In this document: positions 1-8,253 of the stretch, piece by piece
How the letters are laid out: each line of letters begins with the position of its first letter
Numbering within the stretch: position 1 is the first letter of the stretch
Assembly (NCBI RefSeq): GCF_023746555.1
Contig: NZ_CP098755.1
Coordinates: 4,228,501 to 4,292,500, forward strand
DNA: 64,000 nt
Source: Brevibacillus ruminantium
GTDB lineage: Bacteria > Bacillota > Bacilli > Brevibacillales > Brevibacillaceae
Reading direction: 5' to 3'
Translations under genes and position numbers: made by a program
The notes under the pieces: model-generated
Seen by the model: only the letters and a program-made list of their open reading frames with translations
What the model was told of the DNA's origin: nothing
Database searches by the model: none

Positions 1-1
1 C

Positions 2-757
2 TTTTTGGCCGAATACGGCCTGCGCGTACCTTTCTACGTATCTGCAGCCGTTGCGTTTGTTTCCACGATCGCCTCCCTCTTGTTTCTGAAAGAAACGCTG
101 TCCGTCGAAGAACAATTGGCAGCTCGCAGTGTAGGGAACAAGCGGGAAAACATCTTCAAGCAGTTTACAAAATCCTTCAAAGCGGTCTACCTGGTGCCAC
201 TGATTCTGGTCTTCACGCTCACATTTGGGCTGTCCAACTTTGAAGCGATCTTTGGCTTGTATGTCGATCAGAAATTCAGTTACACACCAAAGGATATCTC
301 CATTTTGATTACAGTAGGCGCACTGATTGGCGTAATCATCCAATCGTTTTTGATCGATCGGCTGCTTCGCCGCTTTGGAGAGAAACGTCTGATCAACATC
401 AGCTTTTTCTTCTCCGCGGTCACCATGATCCTGATGCTGCTGTCAGGGAACTTCTGGTATGTCATGATTGTCACCAGCATCTTTTTCATCTTCACCTCGA
501 TCCTTCGCCCGGCGATTAATACCCTGCTGTCCAAAATGGCCGGAAAGGAACAGGGATTTGTCGCAGGTATGAACAACGCCTATATGAGTATCGGTAATAT
601 CATTGGACCGTCTCTGGCGGGAATCCTGTTCGATGTGCAGATCAACCTGCCGTATCTGTTTGGCGCATTCCTGTTGCTCTTTAGCTTGTTCCTGTCTGTT
701 TCCTGGAATCGGCGGGCGGGGGGCGGCAACCAGGTTAAGCCCGCAGTGCAGGAGTAA
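2..757 (+). CDS. MFS transporter, C-terminal part (cut by window start)
   Basis: This is the second half of a major facilitator superfamily exporter. The reading frame is open to the left edge, so the true start lies upstream. About 250 residues are visible with roughly six hydrophobic segments. A cytoplasmic-loop motif (DRLLRRFGEKR) lies between two of them, and a GNIIGPSLAG motif near the end is typical of the last helices of drug/H+ antiporters. The protein probably sits in the cytoplasmic membrane and exports a small hydrophobic compound. The substrate cannot be read from this part. A strong terminator follows at 794-834, so it ends its transcription unit. Confidence 0.85.
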   Translation, partial: FLAEYGLRVPFYVSAAVAFVSTIASLLFLKETLSVEEQLAARSVGNKRENIFKQFTKSFKAVYLVPLILVFTLTFGLSNFEAIFGLYVDQKFSYTPKDISILITVGALIGVIIQSFLIDRLLRRFGEKRLINISFFFSAVTMILMLLSGNFWYVMIVTSIFFIFTSILRPAINTLLSKMAGKEQGFVAGMNNAYMSIGNIIGPSLAGILFDVQINLPYLFGAFLLLFSLFLSVSWNRRAGGGNQVKPAVQE

Positions 758-793
758 TCGTTTTTCAAACTGTTTTCATGTTTTGGGGAACAA

Positions 794-834
794 CAAAGGC
801 ACTTCCTCTAGTAGGAGGTGTCTTTGCTTTTTTG
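794..834 (+). terminator. Rho-independent terminator after the MFS gene
   Basis: Arms CAAAGGCACTTCCTC and AGGAGGTGTCTTTG pair across a TAGT loop and are followed by a run of T. It lies 36 bp past the MFS stop codon. Confidence 0.85.
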
Positions 835-1017
835 TTCGTCATAAAAAAAGTTTCGAAGTTGCCATTTCATCAGCGCTATGATCATCTTTCCCTGATGATA
901 GCACGGTGGTTTCGTACTGTATCTTGAAAATAGGTGTATTGCCAATGAAGGTTCGTCCAATCACTTTCTGTTCTTCTCGACTACATATACAGTACGGGAA
1001 TGAGGGGAGGTGGAGTC

Positions 1018-1089
1018 GTGCCTGGTTTCTTCTTTGGGCGTCGCCGTCGTCGTTGCTTTCGTAGACGTCGCCGCCGCCGCTTCTTCTAG
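1018..1089 (+). CDS. 23-residue arginine-rich peptide
   Basis: A GTG-started frame of 24 codons is preceded by an excellent ribosome site (GGGGAGGTGG, about 7 bases before GTG). A perfect terminator hairpin follows 7 bases after the stop. The product is 23 residues: MPGFFFG, five Arg, Cys-Phe, seven Arg, Phe-Phe. Twelve of 23 residues are arginine. The site and the terminator argue for a real gene although it is very short. The composition recalls protamine-like or spore-associated basic peptides, but I recognise no family. The next gene (1318-1485) is also rich in Phe and Arg, so the two may act in the same structure. Function is unknown. Confidence 0.6.
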   Translation: MPGFFFGRRRRRCFRRRRRRRFF

Positions 1090-1096
1090 GTAACCC

Positions 1097-1136
1097 GATA
1101 CCGTCCGGATTGATTGTTTCGGACGGTATCCTATTT
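1097..1136 (+). terminator. Terminator after the Arg-rich peptide
   Basis: GATACCGTCCG and CGGACGGTATC form a perfect 11-bp stem with a 12-base loop, followed by a T-rich stretch. Confidence 0.85.
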
Positions 1137-1317
1137 CTCTTTTGATGTATTTTTGCTTCAAGCGCTTTTGGAAAATTGGGTTTGCTGTAGACTAGCGTGA
1201 CTGGTGAAAATACCCAAGCCACGAAACCAGGTGGTACATATCCATATAGAGATTGGAAAGGGGGGGAAGTCACTGTCACGGAAACGCTGTAGATGCAAAT
1301 GCGAGTCATCCTCATAC

Positions 1318-1485
1318 ATGAGGTATGATGATCCGCCGCCGTTTCGTGGCCGGGGAGGATTTGGCCGCGGATTCAGAACCTTTGAGTCACCTGGGTTTAG
1401 AAGGTTTCAGGAATCACCCTTTTTCTTCCGGGAATCACCTTTCTTTTTTAGAGAATCACCATTCTTTGGGCGCCGTTTCCGCTAG
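1318..1485 (+). CDS. Small Phe/Arg/Gly-rich protein with ESPFF repeats
   Basis: A 55-residue frame starting at ATG 1318. The N-terminal part contains DPPPFRGRGGFGRGF. The C-terminal part repeats (R/Q)ESPFFF three times and ends in GRRFR. The composition resembles small spore-coat or other structural proteins, but no family is recognised. The start is uncertain. No good ribosome site stands before ATG 1318, whereas a strong purine tract (1252-1269) lies about 50 bases upstream and could serve an in-frame non-ATG start such as CTG 1273. An overlapping frame from 1325 is also open but looks less protein-like. The stop codon is inside the left arm of a perfect 28-bp hairpin. Confidence 0.45.
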   Translation: MRYDDPPPFRGRGGFGRGFRTFESPGFRRFQESPFFFRESPFFFRESPFFGRRFR

Positions 1486-1543
1486 TCAATCGAAGACAGG
1501 CTGTTTCCTTCGAGAAAACAGCCTGTCTTCGATTGACTAGCGG
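1479..1543 (+). repeat. Perfect 28-bp inverted repeat (hairpin)
   Basis: The arms 1479-1506 and 1516-1543 are exact reverse complements with a 9-base loop. The left arm begins CCGCTAGTCAATCG and contains the TAG stop of the preceding gene. There is no T-run after it, so it is not a standard intrinsic terminator. It could protect mRNA ends or act as a bidirectional block between this gene and the convergent GNAT gene. Confidence 0.9.
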
Positions 1544-1574
1544 ATAGTATTGTAAAGGGCAACAAACTATATGT

Positions 1575-2066
1575 TCAGTTTTTAAGAAAGGTCGAAACAT
1601 CCATGGACATGATGATAAATTCACGATCATGATTTAGAAAAGAAGCCGTTTCTGTGAACCCCATTTTGGAATAAAGCCTGAATGCCCTTTCATTAAACGA
1701 AGCCACACTTAAACGCAGGAAACGCGGAGAATACTTTTGCGCTGCAAAGCGGATTCCTGCCTCTAAAAATGAAAATCCCTCGCCTTGGCCCGTCAGCTCC
1801 GGCTTCATTCCAAGTCCGATGTCCAACACATGCTCTCCCGTGTACAAGCCGTATTTTCTGCCTCCAGGTACTTGCGCGTTTCCTCCATAACAAAAAAACC
1901 CGATCAATTGGTTTGATTCGTCATGAACGGCAAAATAAGTGCCATCCATTAGTTCTTGGATGGTCTCTTCGCTATCTTCAAAATCGTAGAATGAATATGG
2001 CTCCGGGTACTTCCAAGTGATGATTTCATTTACATCTTTCTCTGTCATTTGGGTCAAATGCAACAT
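1575..2066 (-). CDS. GNAT-family N-acetyltransferase
   Basis: Predicted cytoplasmic acetyl-CoA-dependent acetyltransferase of 163 residues. The order MLHLTQMTEKDVNEIITW (start), GLGMKPELTGQGEGFSFLEA (acetyl-CoA loop region) and NERAFRLYSKMGF (beta6-alpha4 motif) is diagnostic for GNAT. The loop has the pattern Q-G-E-G-x-x rather than the full Q/R-x-x-G-x-G/A. The start at 2066 is chosen because GGAAGTGGAG precedes it; longer upstream starts have no ribosome site. The substrate cannot be predicted. It lies about 140 bp downstream of a NUDIX gene on the same strand. Confidence 0.85.
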   Translation of the reverse strand: MLHLTQMTEKDVNEIITWKYPEPYSFYDFEDSEETIQELMDGTYFAVHDESNQLIGFFCYGGNAQVPGGRKYGLYTGEHVLDIGLGMKPELTGQGEGFSFLEAGIRFAAQKYSPRFLRLSVASFNERAFRLYSKMGFTETASFLNHDREFIIMSMDVSTFLKN

Positions 2067-2202
2067 GATCTCCACTTCCCATACTTCCACGATTGTCTTC
2101 ATGCCGATGACAATTCCGGCCTCTCGTATTTCGATGTGTAGCTTTCCCCACTTACTCCCCAATAAGCCGAGATGTTTGTTGCCATCGTTTTTGCGTTTAA
2201 GA

Positions 2203-2601
2203 TTACTCCACAACGTAATACGCCTTATTGCCCAACAGTTCACGAATGCTCCCCAAGTACGGCATCAACGCTTCGGTTTCTTCTATCGTTTTCCATTCGA
2301 CCGCCTGAATCTCTGAATCGGTCGTTCCGATCGTGCCTCCGATCAGCTCCCCCCGAAAGGTGATAAAGGTCACGTGTTCGCCGGCAATCACCTTTTCACT
2401 GACATGGATGATAGCCGTCACACTGATATCCAGCCCCGTCTCTTCTTTTACCTCACGAACGGCAGCCTGCATCAACAATTCTCCATGCTCTCGTTTTCCA
2501 CCGGGAAGACTCCAAAATCTCTCATTGTGAACGGTCAGGACCTTATCCAGGGACTCATCGTAAAGAAGTGCATACACCACATCAACATGTACCATGTTCA
2601 T
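2203..2601 (-). CDS. NUDIX hydrolase
   Basis: A 132-residue protein carrying the NUDIX box: GGKREHGELL, then AAVREVKEETGLDI, matching G-x5-E-x7-REUxEExGU. It should hydrolyse a nucleoside diphosphate linked to another group, using Mg2+ bound by the REVKEE glutamates. It may have a pyrophosphohydrolase or ADP-ribose/8-oxo-dGTP sanitising role; the exact substrate is open. The start is ATG 2601, preceded by GGGAGAGG at 8 bases; an in-frame TTG two codons upstream is less likely. It is followed on the same strand by the GNAT gene. Confidence 0.9.
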   Translation of the reverse strand: MNMVHVDVVYALLYDESLDKVLTVHNERFWSLPGGKREHGELLMQAAVREVKEETGLDISVTAIIHVSEKVIAGEHVTFITFRGELIGGTIGTTDSEIQAVEWKTIEETEALMPYLGSIRELLGNKAYYVVE

Positions 2602-2760
2602 ATTCAAAACCTCTCCCTTTTCCTCTGGCTGACAAACAGGACATCATTATTTCAAGGACATACCGACCATTATGAATCAAATCCAAACAAGAGAAAAGGG
2701 CTGACATGTGACCGATCCTATGGATAAACCGTACTTATTTGCAAATGGGGTGAAATTTGA

Positions 2761-2943
2761 ATGCGGACGATTTTCGAATCAGGTATGTTTATTCTGCTGC
2801 TTCTACTAGCTGCGTGGATGTTTATCGTAACCACCAAGTCTTATCTGGCCAGATGGCTGGTTGTCCTCATCACTTGCATCTTTATCTTGATCTTGTTCGA
2901 ATACAATTGGTCCCTTGAGGACCTTGATCACGTGGGTCATTAG
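2761..2943 (+). CDS. Small two-helix membrane protein
   Basis: A 60-residue frame with GGGGTGA just before ATG. Two hydrophobic segments (about residues 8-25 and 30-47) are separated by a short basic turn (KSYLARW), with an acidic C-terminal tail. No family is recognised. It is followed 84 bp later by another small membrane protein in the same direction, so the two may be co-transcribed. Confidence 0.55.
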   Translation: MRTIFESGMFILLLLLAAWMFIVTTKSYLARWLVVLITCIFILILFEYNWSLEDLDHVGH

Positions 2944-3027
2944 CGATACGTTCAGCAAGGCACCCGATTCTTCACAGGGCCTGTCTGTTTACGATATCGA
3001 TTTTAAAAAAGGAGTTCGGTTGAACGA

Positions 3028-3273
3028 ATGAAAACGTACCCTCTCTGGTATTACCTCATCTCTGTTCTTGTGATTGTCATTGCGATCGCTTCCCTTTTCA
3101 CAGGTGCTCCCGTCTTACGTTTTTTAACGACGCTTGGTCTGGGTGTGGTCATGGCTTCGCTCGGAACTTTTCAATGGAAGAAAAACCGTATGATGGCATA
3201 TGCGCTCTTTGGTGTGGCCGCCTTACAGGTTTTCGCTTTGATTTATTCAATTTATGTTTTTGTATCCGTGTAG
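3028..3273 (+). CDS. Small three-helix membrane protein (DUF3953-like)
   Basis: An 81-residue protein with three predicted membrane helices and a short cytoplasmic basic loop (QWKKNRMM). Size and pattern recall the DUF3953 small membrane proteins of bacilli, but this is a resemblance only. AAGGAG lies 13 bases before ATG, a rather long spacing. It converges on spoVR. Confidence 0.5.
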   Translation: MKTYPLWYYLISVLVIVIAIASLFTGAPVLRFLTTLGLGVVMASLGTFQWKKNRMMAYALFGVAALQVFALIYSIYVFVSV

Positions 3274-3307
3274 AGCCTTTCCCTGCCAAGGCAATGGAAG
3301 CTGCGTC

Positions 3308-3340
3308 AAAAAAAAAGACACAGCACCTTTTCCGTGCTGC
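3308..3340 (-). terminator. Terminator of spoVR
   Basis: Read on the minus strand, GCAGCAC and GTGCTGT pair across GGAAAAG and are followed by GTC and nine T. It lies 20 bp past the spoVR stop codon. Confidence 0.8.
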
Positions 3341-3359
3341 ATCCGAAAGCAAGCCCTTC

Positions 3360-4784
3360 TCATAGAAAACGTCGATGCACTTTTTTCCCATCATACGTAA
3401 ACTGGACAGCCCTCTCTTCAATCACCGATTCCAGATGAATGTTCTTGCCCCACATCTGGTAGATATACGGGATCGTTTTCTCTACGTATTTGACGTCCAG
3501 CTCCAGCCCCTCGTAGTGATGCTTCAGGTAGAGCTCTCCTGATCGCAGGTGGTCACCATCATGGACCATGATATAGGGAAAACCGCCGTTGACGCGCGTG
3601 ACCGCCAGACCATCCCGGACATCCTCCCAGGCTTTGTCTGTCACCACCCAATCGTTCCCCTGCTTGCCAAACATGTAGAGATCGAGCTTGCTGACCAGAT
3701 CCTTGGTCAAATAATTGCGGATAAAGCTGATATCCGACTCCATCTCACGCACTTCAAAGAGCTTCGCCCGCCCCTGGCCCGGCATTCTGCCGAAACGCTC
3801 CTGCTCTTCCTTGGTCGGATGATCCCAACGCTGCTCAATATCCTCAAGGATTTTCAACCCGAGATGATAGGGATTGATGCTGGTCGGCGATGGCTGGATG
3901 ACAGAGGAGTGCAGCTTGGCAAATTCGATCGTCTCCGCTTCCGTGAGGTCCATTGCGCGCAGAATCCGCATGTGCCAGTAAGAAGCCCAGCCTTCATTCA
4001 TGATCTTGGTCTCCAGCTGCGGCCAGAAATACAGCATTTCATCCCGGACGATGGTCAGGACATCGCGCTGCCAATCCTCCAGGATCTGACTGTACTCCAT
4101 GATAAAAAGCAGCAGGTCCTTTTCCGGCTCTGGCGGAAACTTGCGAACCGGTTTTTCCTGCTCCTGTTTCGCCTCGCGCTGATCCAGCTTCCAGAGATCA
4201 TCATAGGGGCTGCTTTGCTCTGTTTTGGTCTGCGGTCGATTTGCTGCCTCTTCTGCTTCCCGCTTCCACCTGAGCTTCGGGCGCAGCAAGCTCGGATCAA
4301 TATGCTCCTGGATAGCGAGACAGGCATCCAGCAGCGACTCCACTGCATCCTTGCCGTATTTGATCTCGTATTGGCGAATCCGCTCCGAGCTGGCGGCCAT
4401 GCTCTCCACCATATCCCGGTTGGTATTGGCGAAGCGGGCATTGTTTTTGAAAAAGTCGCAGTGGGCGAGGACGTGGGCAACGATCAGCTTGTTTTGGATC
4501 AGGCTATTGCCGTCGAGGAGGAAGGCGTAGCAGGGATTGGAGTTGATGACAAGCTCGTAGATTTTGCTCAGGTTGAGGTCGTATTGCAGCTTCATTTTAT
4601 AAAAGGATTTTCCAAAGCTCCAGTGGGAAAAACGGGTCGGCATCCCGTAGGCACCGAATGTGTAAATGATGTCCGCCGGGCAGATTTCATAGCGCATGGG
4701 ATAAAAATCAAGGCCGAAGCCTTTGGCAATCTCCGTGATCTCGTCAATCGAACGCTCAAGCTCTCGAAGCTCTTCATTTGTCAT
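3360..4784 (-). CDS. spoVR: SpoVR family stage V sporulation protein
   Basis: A 474-residue protein matching SpoVR along its length: an N-terminal [20 protein letters not shown] segment, the [20 protein letters not shown] region, [11 protein letters not shown], and a C-terminal half with [13 protein letters not shown]. In B. subtilis SpoVR is needed for normal spore cortex formation, and homologues in other bacteria work with YeaH/PrkA-type partners. GGGGGG at 7 bases supports ATG 4784. It stands alone between convergent small membrane genes and a secreted-protein gene. Confidence 0.95.
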   Translation of the reverse strand: MTNEELRELERSIDEITEIAKGFGLDFYPMRYEICPADIIYTFGAYGMPTRFSHWSFGKSFYKMKLQYDLNLSKIYELVINSNPCYAFLLDGNSLIQNKLIVAHVLAHCDFFKNNARFANTNRDMVESMAASSERIRQYEIKYGKDAVESLLDACLAIQEHIDPSLLRPKLRWKREAEEAANRPQTKTEQSSPYDDLWKLDQREAKQEQEKPVRKFPPEPEKDLLLFIMEYSQILEDWQRDVLTIVRDEMLYFWPQLETKIMNEGWASYWHMRILRAMDLTEAETIEFAKLHSSVIQPSPTSINPYHLGLKILEDIEQRWDHPTKEEQERFGRMPGQGRAKLFEVREMESDISFIRNYLTKDLVSKLDLYMFGKQGNDWVVTDKAWEDVRDGLAVTRVNGGFPYIMVHDGDHLRSGELYLKHHYEGLELDVKYVEKTIPYIYQMWGKNIHLESVIEERAVQFTYDGKKVHRRFL

Positions 4785-4933
4785 GTTGTTCCCCCCAAGT
4801 CTTACCGTTTCTTACTGTTTCTTATCTTATGTATATGGGGGGAGCTTGGGGATAGATGAGTTTTCGTGGTGATTTTTTCGGAAGGAGAAACTATTCATCA
4901 CCCAATAAGATGTTCGCGGAATTTGTTACAGCA

Positions 4934-4957
4934 GGTGTTTGGAACGTTCCAAACACC
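4934..4957. promoter_or_regulatory. Perfect 24-bp palindrome upstream of spoVR
   Basis: GGTGTTTGGAAC is followed directly by its exact reverse complement. It lies about 150 bp upstream of the spoVR start and 48 bp past the stop of the secreted-protein gene. There is no T-run, so it looks more like a dimeric-regulator operator than a terminator. Confidence 0.5.
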
Positions 4958-5004
4958 ATTGCTACTTTGATCAGTTTGAATTTTTTTCGGTAGTAAAAAG
5001 GAGA

Positions 5005-6216
5005 CTAGTCAATTGGTGCTGTAAAAAGAGTACCTATCGGATTATGTTCATCCTCAAAAACATAAATACTGCAGCCTTCTAATTCCTCTGGATTAGGGAC
5101 GTTCAAATACTTCATGTCCAAAATAGCTCTAAATGTCGTATACATTTCTTCCTTTATCGGTAAGCCTGTTTCCCCATCCACAAGAGCTATCTCCCGATAA
5201 ATAACCTTCGGCGTATCATCTATTCGTTCATACACTTGTGCAGTTCTTCCGTTAAATTTCTTGTTCTCTACAAAATTCCATTTTGGTCCATAAGGGGTCT
5301 GGAAACTTGACAACAGCCTGGGGATTTCCTTAGTTTGTTCCAACTTTTCCGTAACTTCATCCCGTTCCGTACTCTTTGTATACAAATTTATCCTCTGGCC
5401 ACTAATAATTGTTAGTTTTGTTCTGCTCTTGTTTTCTAAAAAGTCGTACGTAAAATCTTCAATTCGCTCATCTTCATTTCGACGATCATACCATATTCTC
5501 GAGTAGTTTATTCTTTTGCCATCACCAGTTTTGTACATCCTTTTCACATGTTCAATGGCTGTTTCATGCGTCTGGGAATTCGGAATTGTGAAGACAGCAC
5601 CTGCCGGGTCGTGTACTTTTTCAAAAAAGTACACCTCCGTAATCTCCGGTGCTTTCGATATGTCACTTCCCTGATAATACTCCTTTTTCATCGGCAGGCC
5701 TGTTTGCTTCTCTAGATAGACAACCTCGGTATAAACGGCAGCCGACTCTCGAACCACTCGTATCTTTTTCTCTGCAAGTTTGCTGTCAAGCCCAACAGTA
5801 CCTGTTGAAGTCCATTCCGACGTTTGATAAGCATCTAGCAAAGACTGGAATAGGGTTTTACCAGGTCGTATTGCTGTTTGATACGGGCTTGTTCCAGTTT
5901 CCTCCGTAGTTTTCCCCTGTTTTTGAATCATCTTATAGACTTTTTTCTCTTGTTCTTTCAAAATCATTCGTCTAGACTCAATTTCTTCACTACCGGCATA
6001 GGAGTATTGGAGTTCGTCATGGCGCTCATCTTTGCTCTGTGTATGGTACCAACTTTCCTTAACCAGTATCTGCCCAGGGCTTTTTACCAACGTAACCATT
6101 TGCTCAATGACCGGTTCAAGATGCGCAGTAGCAAATGTGGACGGGCTGCTGCCCAGCACACTCCACATGAACACGGCGAGAATGGTCAAAAACCAAACGG
6201 TTCGCTTATGAATCAT
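5005..6216 (-). CDS. Secreted protein with two homologous halves
   Basis: A 403-residue protein with an N-terminal signal peptide (basic MIHKR, a hydrophobic run to about residue 22, then SSPSTFATA). The two halves resemble each other. The first contains GLPMKKEYY and later YFFEKVHDPAGAVFTIP; the second contains GLPIKEEMY and later YVFEDEHNPIGTLFTAP. The repeated pattern of charged beta-strands is like the LolA/LppX type of outer-surface or sigma-regulator-associated domain, but I cannot assign the family. GGGAGAAAG precedes ATG 6216. It is monocistronic. The role, probably at the cell surface, is unknown. Confidence 0.75.
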   Translation of the reverse strand: MIHKRTVWFLTILAVFMWSVLGSSPSTFATAHLEPVIEQMVTLVKSPGQILVKESWYHTQSKDERHDELQYSYAGSEEIESRRMILKEQEKKVYKMIQKQGKTTEETGTSPYQTAIRPGKTLFQSLLDAYQTSEWTSTGTVGLDSKLAEKKIRVVRESAAVYTEVVYLEKQTGLPMKKEYYQGSDISKAPEITEVYFFEKVHDPAGAVFTIPNSQTHETAIEHVKRMYKTGDGKRINYSRIWYDRRNEDERIEDFTYDFLENKSRTKLTIISGQRINLYTKSTERDEVTEKLEQTKEIPRLLSSFQTPYGPKWNFVENKKFNGRTAQVYERIDDTPKVIYREIALVDGETGLPIKEEMYTTFRAILDMKYLNVPNPEELEGCSIYVFEDEHNPIGTLFTAPID

Positions 6217-6324
6217 GAGCTTTCTCCCTCTTTCTCCATTTGAAAAATTGTTTGTTCTATATATGACGTTTATAAAATCGATTGGTTTCCCATTTTACAA
6301 TTGTACAGCCGTTAACAAATGAAA

Positions 6325-6440
6325 GGCTTCATCTCCGAAGGGATTAACTTTCTCTCTACCAAAGCGTCAAGGTTCGCTTCGCCTTACGCCCTTGACTCTA
6401 TTGGTTTCGAAAAAGACATCCCAATTAGGGGGATGAAACC
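6325..6440. repeat. Nested inverted-repeat element (~116 bp)
   Basis: Three nested pairs of arms share a centre: GGCTTCATCTCC (6325-6336) with GGGGGATGAAACC (6428-6440), ACCAA (6358-6362) with TTGGT (6401-6405), and GTCAAGG (6366-6372) with CCTTGAC (6390-6396). It lies in a 375-bp gene-free stretch between the secreted protein and the IS110 remnant. It could be a palindromic repeat element or a structured RNA. No gene is seen in it. Confidence 0.5.
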
Positions 6441-6591
6441 TGTTTATATATCGGGTGATTGAGTTTACACAAACCAGCTAATATCTTGTCAAGTTATGAG
6501 GACACAGAAGTTTCTTTCGGGGCTAAATAATGGCATGCTTAATAACCTTCCTTTTCGATGGTTAGTTGGAAGGTTTTGGGCATCTATTCCA

Positions 6592-7327
6592 TTAATGTTC
6601 AAACTGTTTTATACATCTCTTTTTGTTCCAGTATGGCGTAAATCCAATGTAATAATTCACACAAGCAATTAAGGCTACTTTATGAGGCTTGCCTTCTTTT
6701 CGTTTCAAATCATAGTATTCACGTAATCGCTTGCTCCCGTACTTTCTTAAACTACACTGTTCCGCAATATACAGTGCCCTTTTGAGGCGTTTGGAACCCC
6801 GTTTTGTAATGCGGTTCGAACTTGCAGTATACTTACCAGAAGAGTAGACGCTTGGGTCTACATCAGCAAAAGCAACTAGTTTTTTGGGATGATCAAATCG
6901 TTCAATTTCACCAATCTCGGATAAAACAGCGGCTGCAATTTTACTGCCGATACCAATATGAATCTCAAGCTCTTCTCGATAGTATAAATCACCTAAATGG
7001 AAGGCATCCGCCAAGTCAGTTTTGACCTTCCTAAGATGGGATTTCTTCGCCCGTTGTGAAGATAACGGATGAAGCAGATAAAGTCTATAACTGTGTTCTT
7101 CAGCTAGTTCCACCAGCGGAAAATGGTAATGACCAGTAGCCTCTAGAATAATAGCTGGGCGAAGGCCACTTTCTACTTCTAACGATCTCAGTACATCCAA
7201 AAGAGTGAGCAACCCCTTCGGCTGTATGAGTAAAACGAAATGTTTTGCCGTACGGCTTGTTCTTGTCAAGGAAGGCTTGGCCATGGCTTTCACCTTTTGA
7301 CACATCCAGGCCAATTACAGGGTTCAT
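6592..7327 (-). pseudogene. IS110-family transposase, degenerate
   Basis: The N-terminal DEDD start (MNPVIGLDVSKGES) begins at ATG 7327 after GGAGAGG. A frameshift around residue 40 moves the homology to the next frame, which continues with ILEATGHYH and LRKVKTDLADAFHLGDLYYREE. It then jumps directly to the C-terminal Transposase_20 part (IGIGSKIAAAVLSEIGEI, FDHPKKLVAFADVDPS, ITKRGSKRLKRALY). IS110 transposases are about 400 residues. Here about 280 remain, so roughly 120-130 residues are missing between the RuvC-like and C-terminal domains. Inactive. The element ends were not fixed. The ~230 bp upstream of the start is where an intact IS110 would encode its bridge RNA. Confidence 0.85.
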
Positions 7328-7639
7328 CGTCATCCTCTCCTTTATATCATGCCGGTAGCCCCAATCCTTCTTGTCGCTCATAGCTTCGCTTGTCATTCGA
7401 GATCTATGTCTCAACCAGCTCAAACATGATCCAACAAGTAGGGGACGAACAGTGTGTGTAACGAAATCATTGTCCCCAATTCTTGAACGTCCTGTCCGGC
7501 TACCTTTAACCTAAAGCCTCTTTAATAAAAAAAGTTCAGCCAGTTTTTAGCTGGCTAACCTCATAATACGAAAATCCTGACAGACCCTATTGAGCCGTTC
7601 ATTTATCAAAAGAAGTATTACGTTAATTTTATCAACGAA

Positions 7640-8017
7640 TTACTTGATCAGTCGAAAGTGCTCCACAACAATGATTGTGTGGTCATTTAATTCTTTTCCT
7701 TCTCTTTTCAGATCATTTTCCCATGCAAATATATGGTCCTTGCGAAATTCTTCATAAGATACACAGTTTTCTCCTCTTACTGTTTCATCATCAATTTGAC
7801 CAAATGGAACTTCATATTTTTTTGTTATTTCGATTGTACACATGTACTCGCCCTTTTTACTAAAGACCTCTAGCATTTCTCCTACCTCTGTCGCTTCCTC
7901 TGGAAGAGCGTCGTACCAACATTTAGGTGTGCAGGTAGCTGTTTTCTTTCCCTCAATAATTTGTTCAACCAAGCGTTCATCGTTCTCATCTCGTCCCCAA
8001 AATGTTGTTCGTTTCAT
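7640..8017 (-). CDS. ASCH domain protein
   Basis: A 125-residue protein with the ASCH layout: an N-terminal WGRDENDERLVEQIIEGKKTATC segment in which the G-K-K-T motif follows a helix, then a beta-rich core (GEMLEVFSKKGEYMCTIEITKK) and an acidic helix containing W. ASCH domains are PUA-like and bind or modify RNA or nucleosides; some hydrolyse N4-acylcytidine. GGGGAGG at 7 bases supports ATG 8017. It stands alone between the IS110 remnant and the intron/exon array and points away from the array. Confidence 0.8.
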   Translation of the reverse strand: MKRTTFWGRDENDERLVEQIIEGKKTATCTPKCWYDALPEEATEVGEMLEVFSKKGEYMCTIEITKKYEVPFGQIDDETVRGENCVSYEEFRKDHIFAWENDLKREGKELNDHTIIVVEHFRLIK

Positions 8018-8253
8018 TCTTTAGGCCTCCCCATGTGTCTTATAATTTCATAGTAATCTAAGCTTAATTTACAGTACATACTTTCTCTTTTGTTAAATAA
8101 GGCCTCGTTTGTTCTTCAGTGGCGCGTATCTTTTAGGTTAACCTTTATCGACCAACCGTCGGTTATATAAGCGGAACGCGGCACCTTACACGTTTCAGTA
8201 TATTGCTCAAAACTTGGTGTCCTTCTGACTGAGATATCAGTCCATGGCACATC

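Noticed and set aside
1325..1540. Overlapping + frame beginning MMIRRRFVAGED
   Set aside because: It runs through the hairpin, has ordinary low-complexity repeats derived from the neighbouring frame and no own ribosome site.
3549..4859. 436-residue + strand frame across spoVR
   Set aside because: Antisense shadow of spoVR; the minus-strand protein is clearly recognisable and has a ribosome site.
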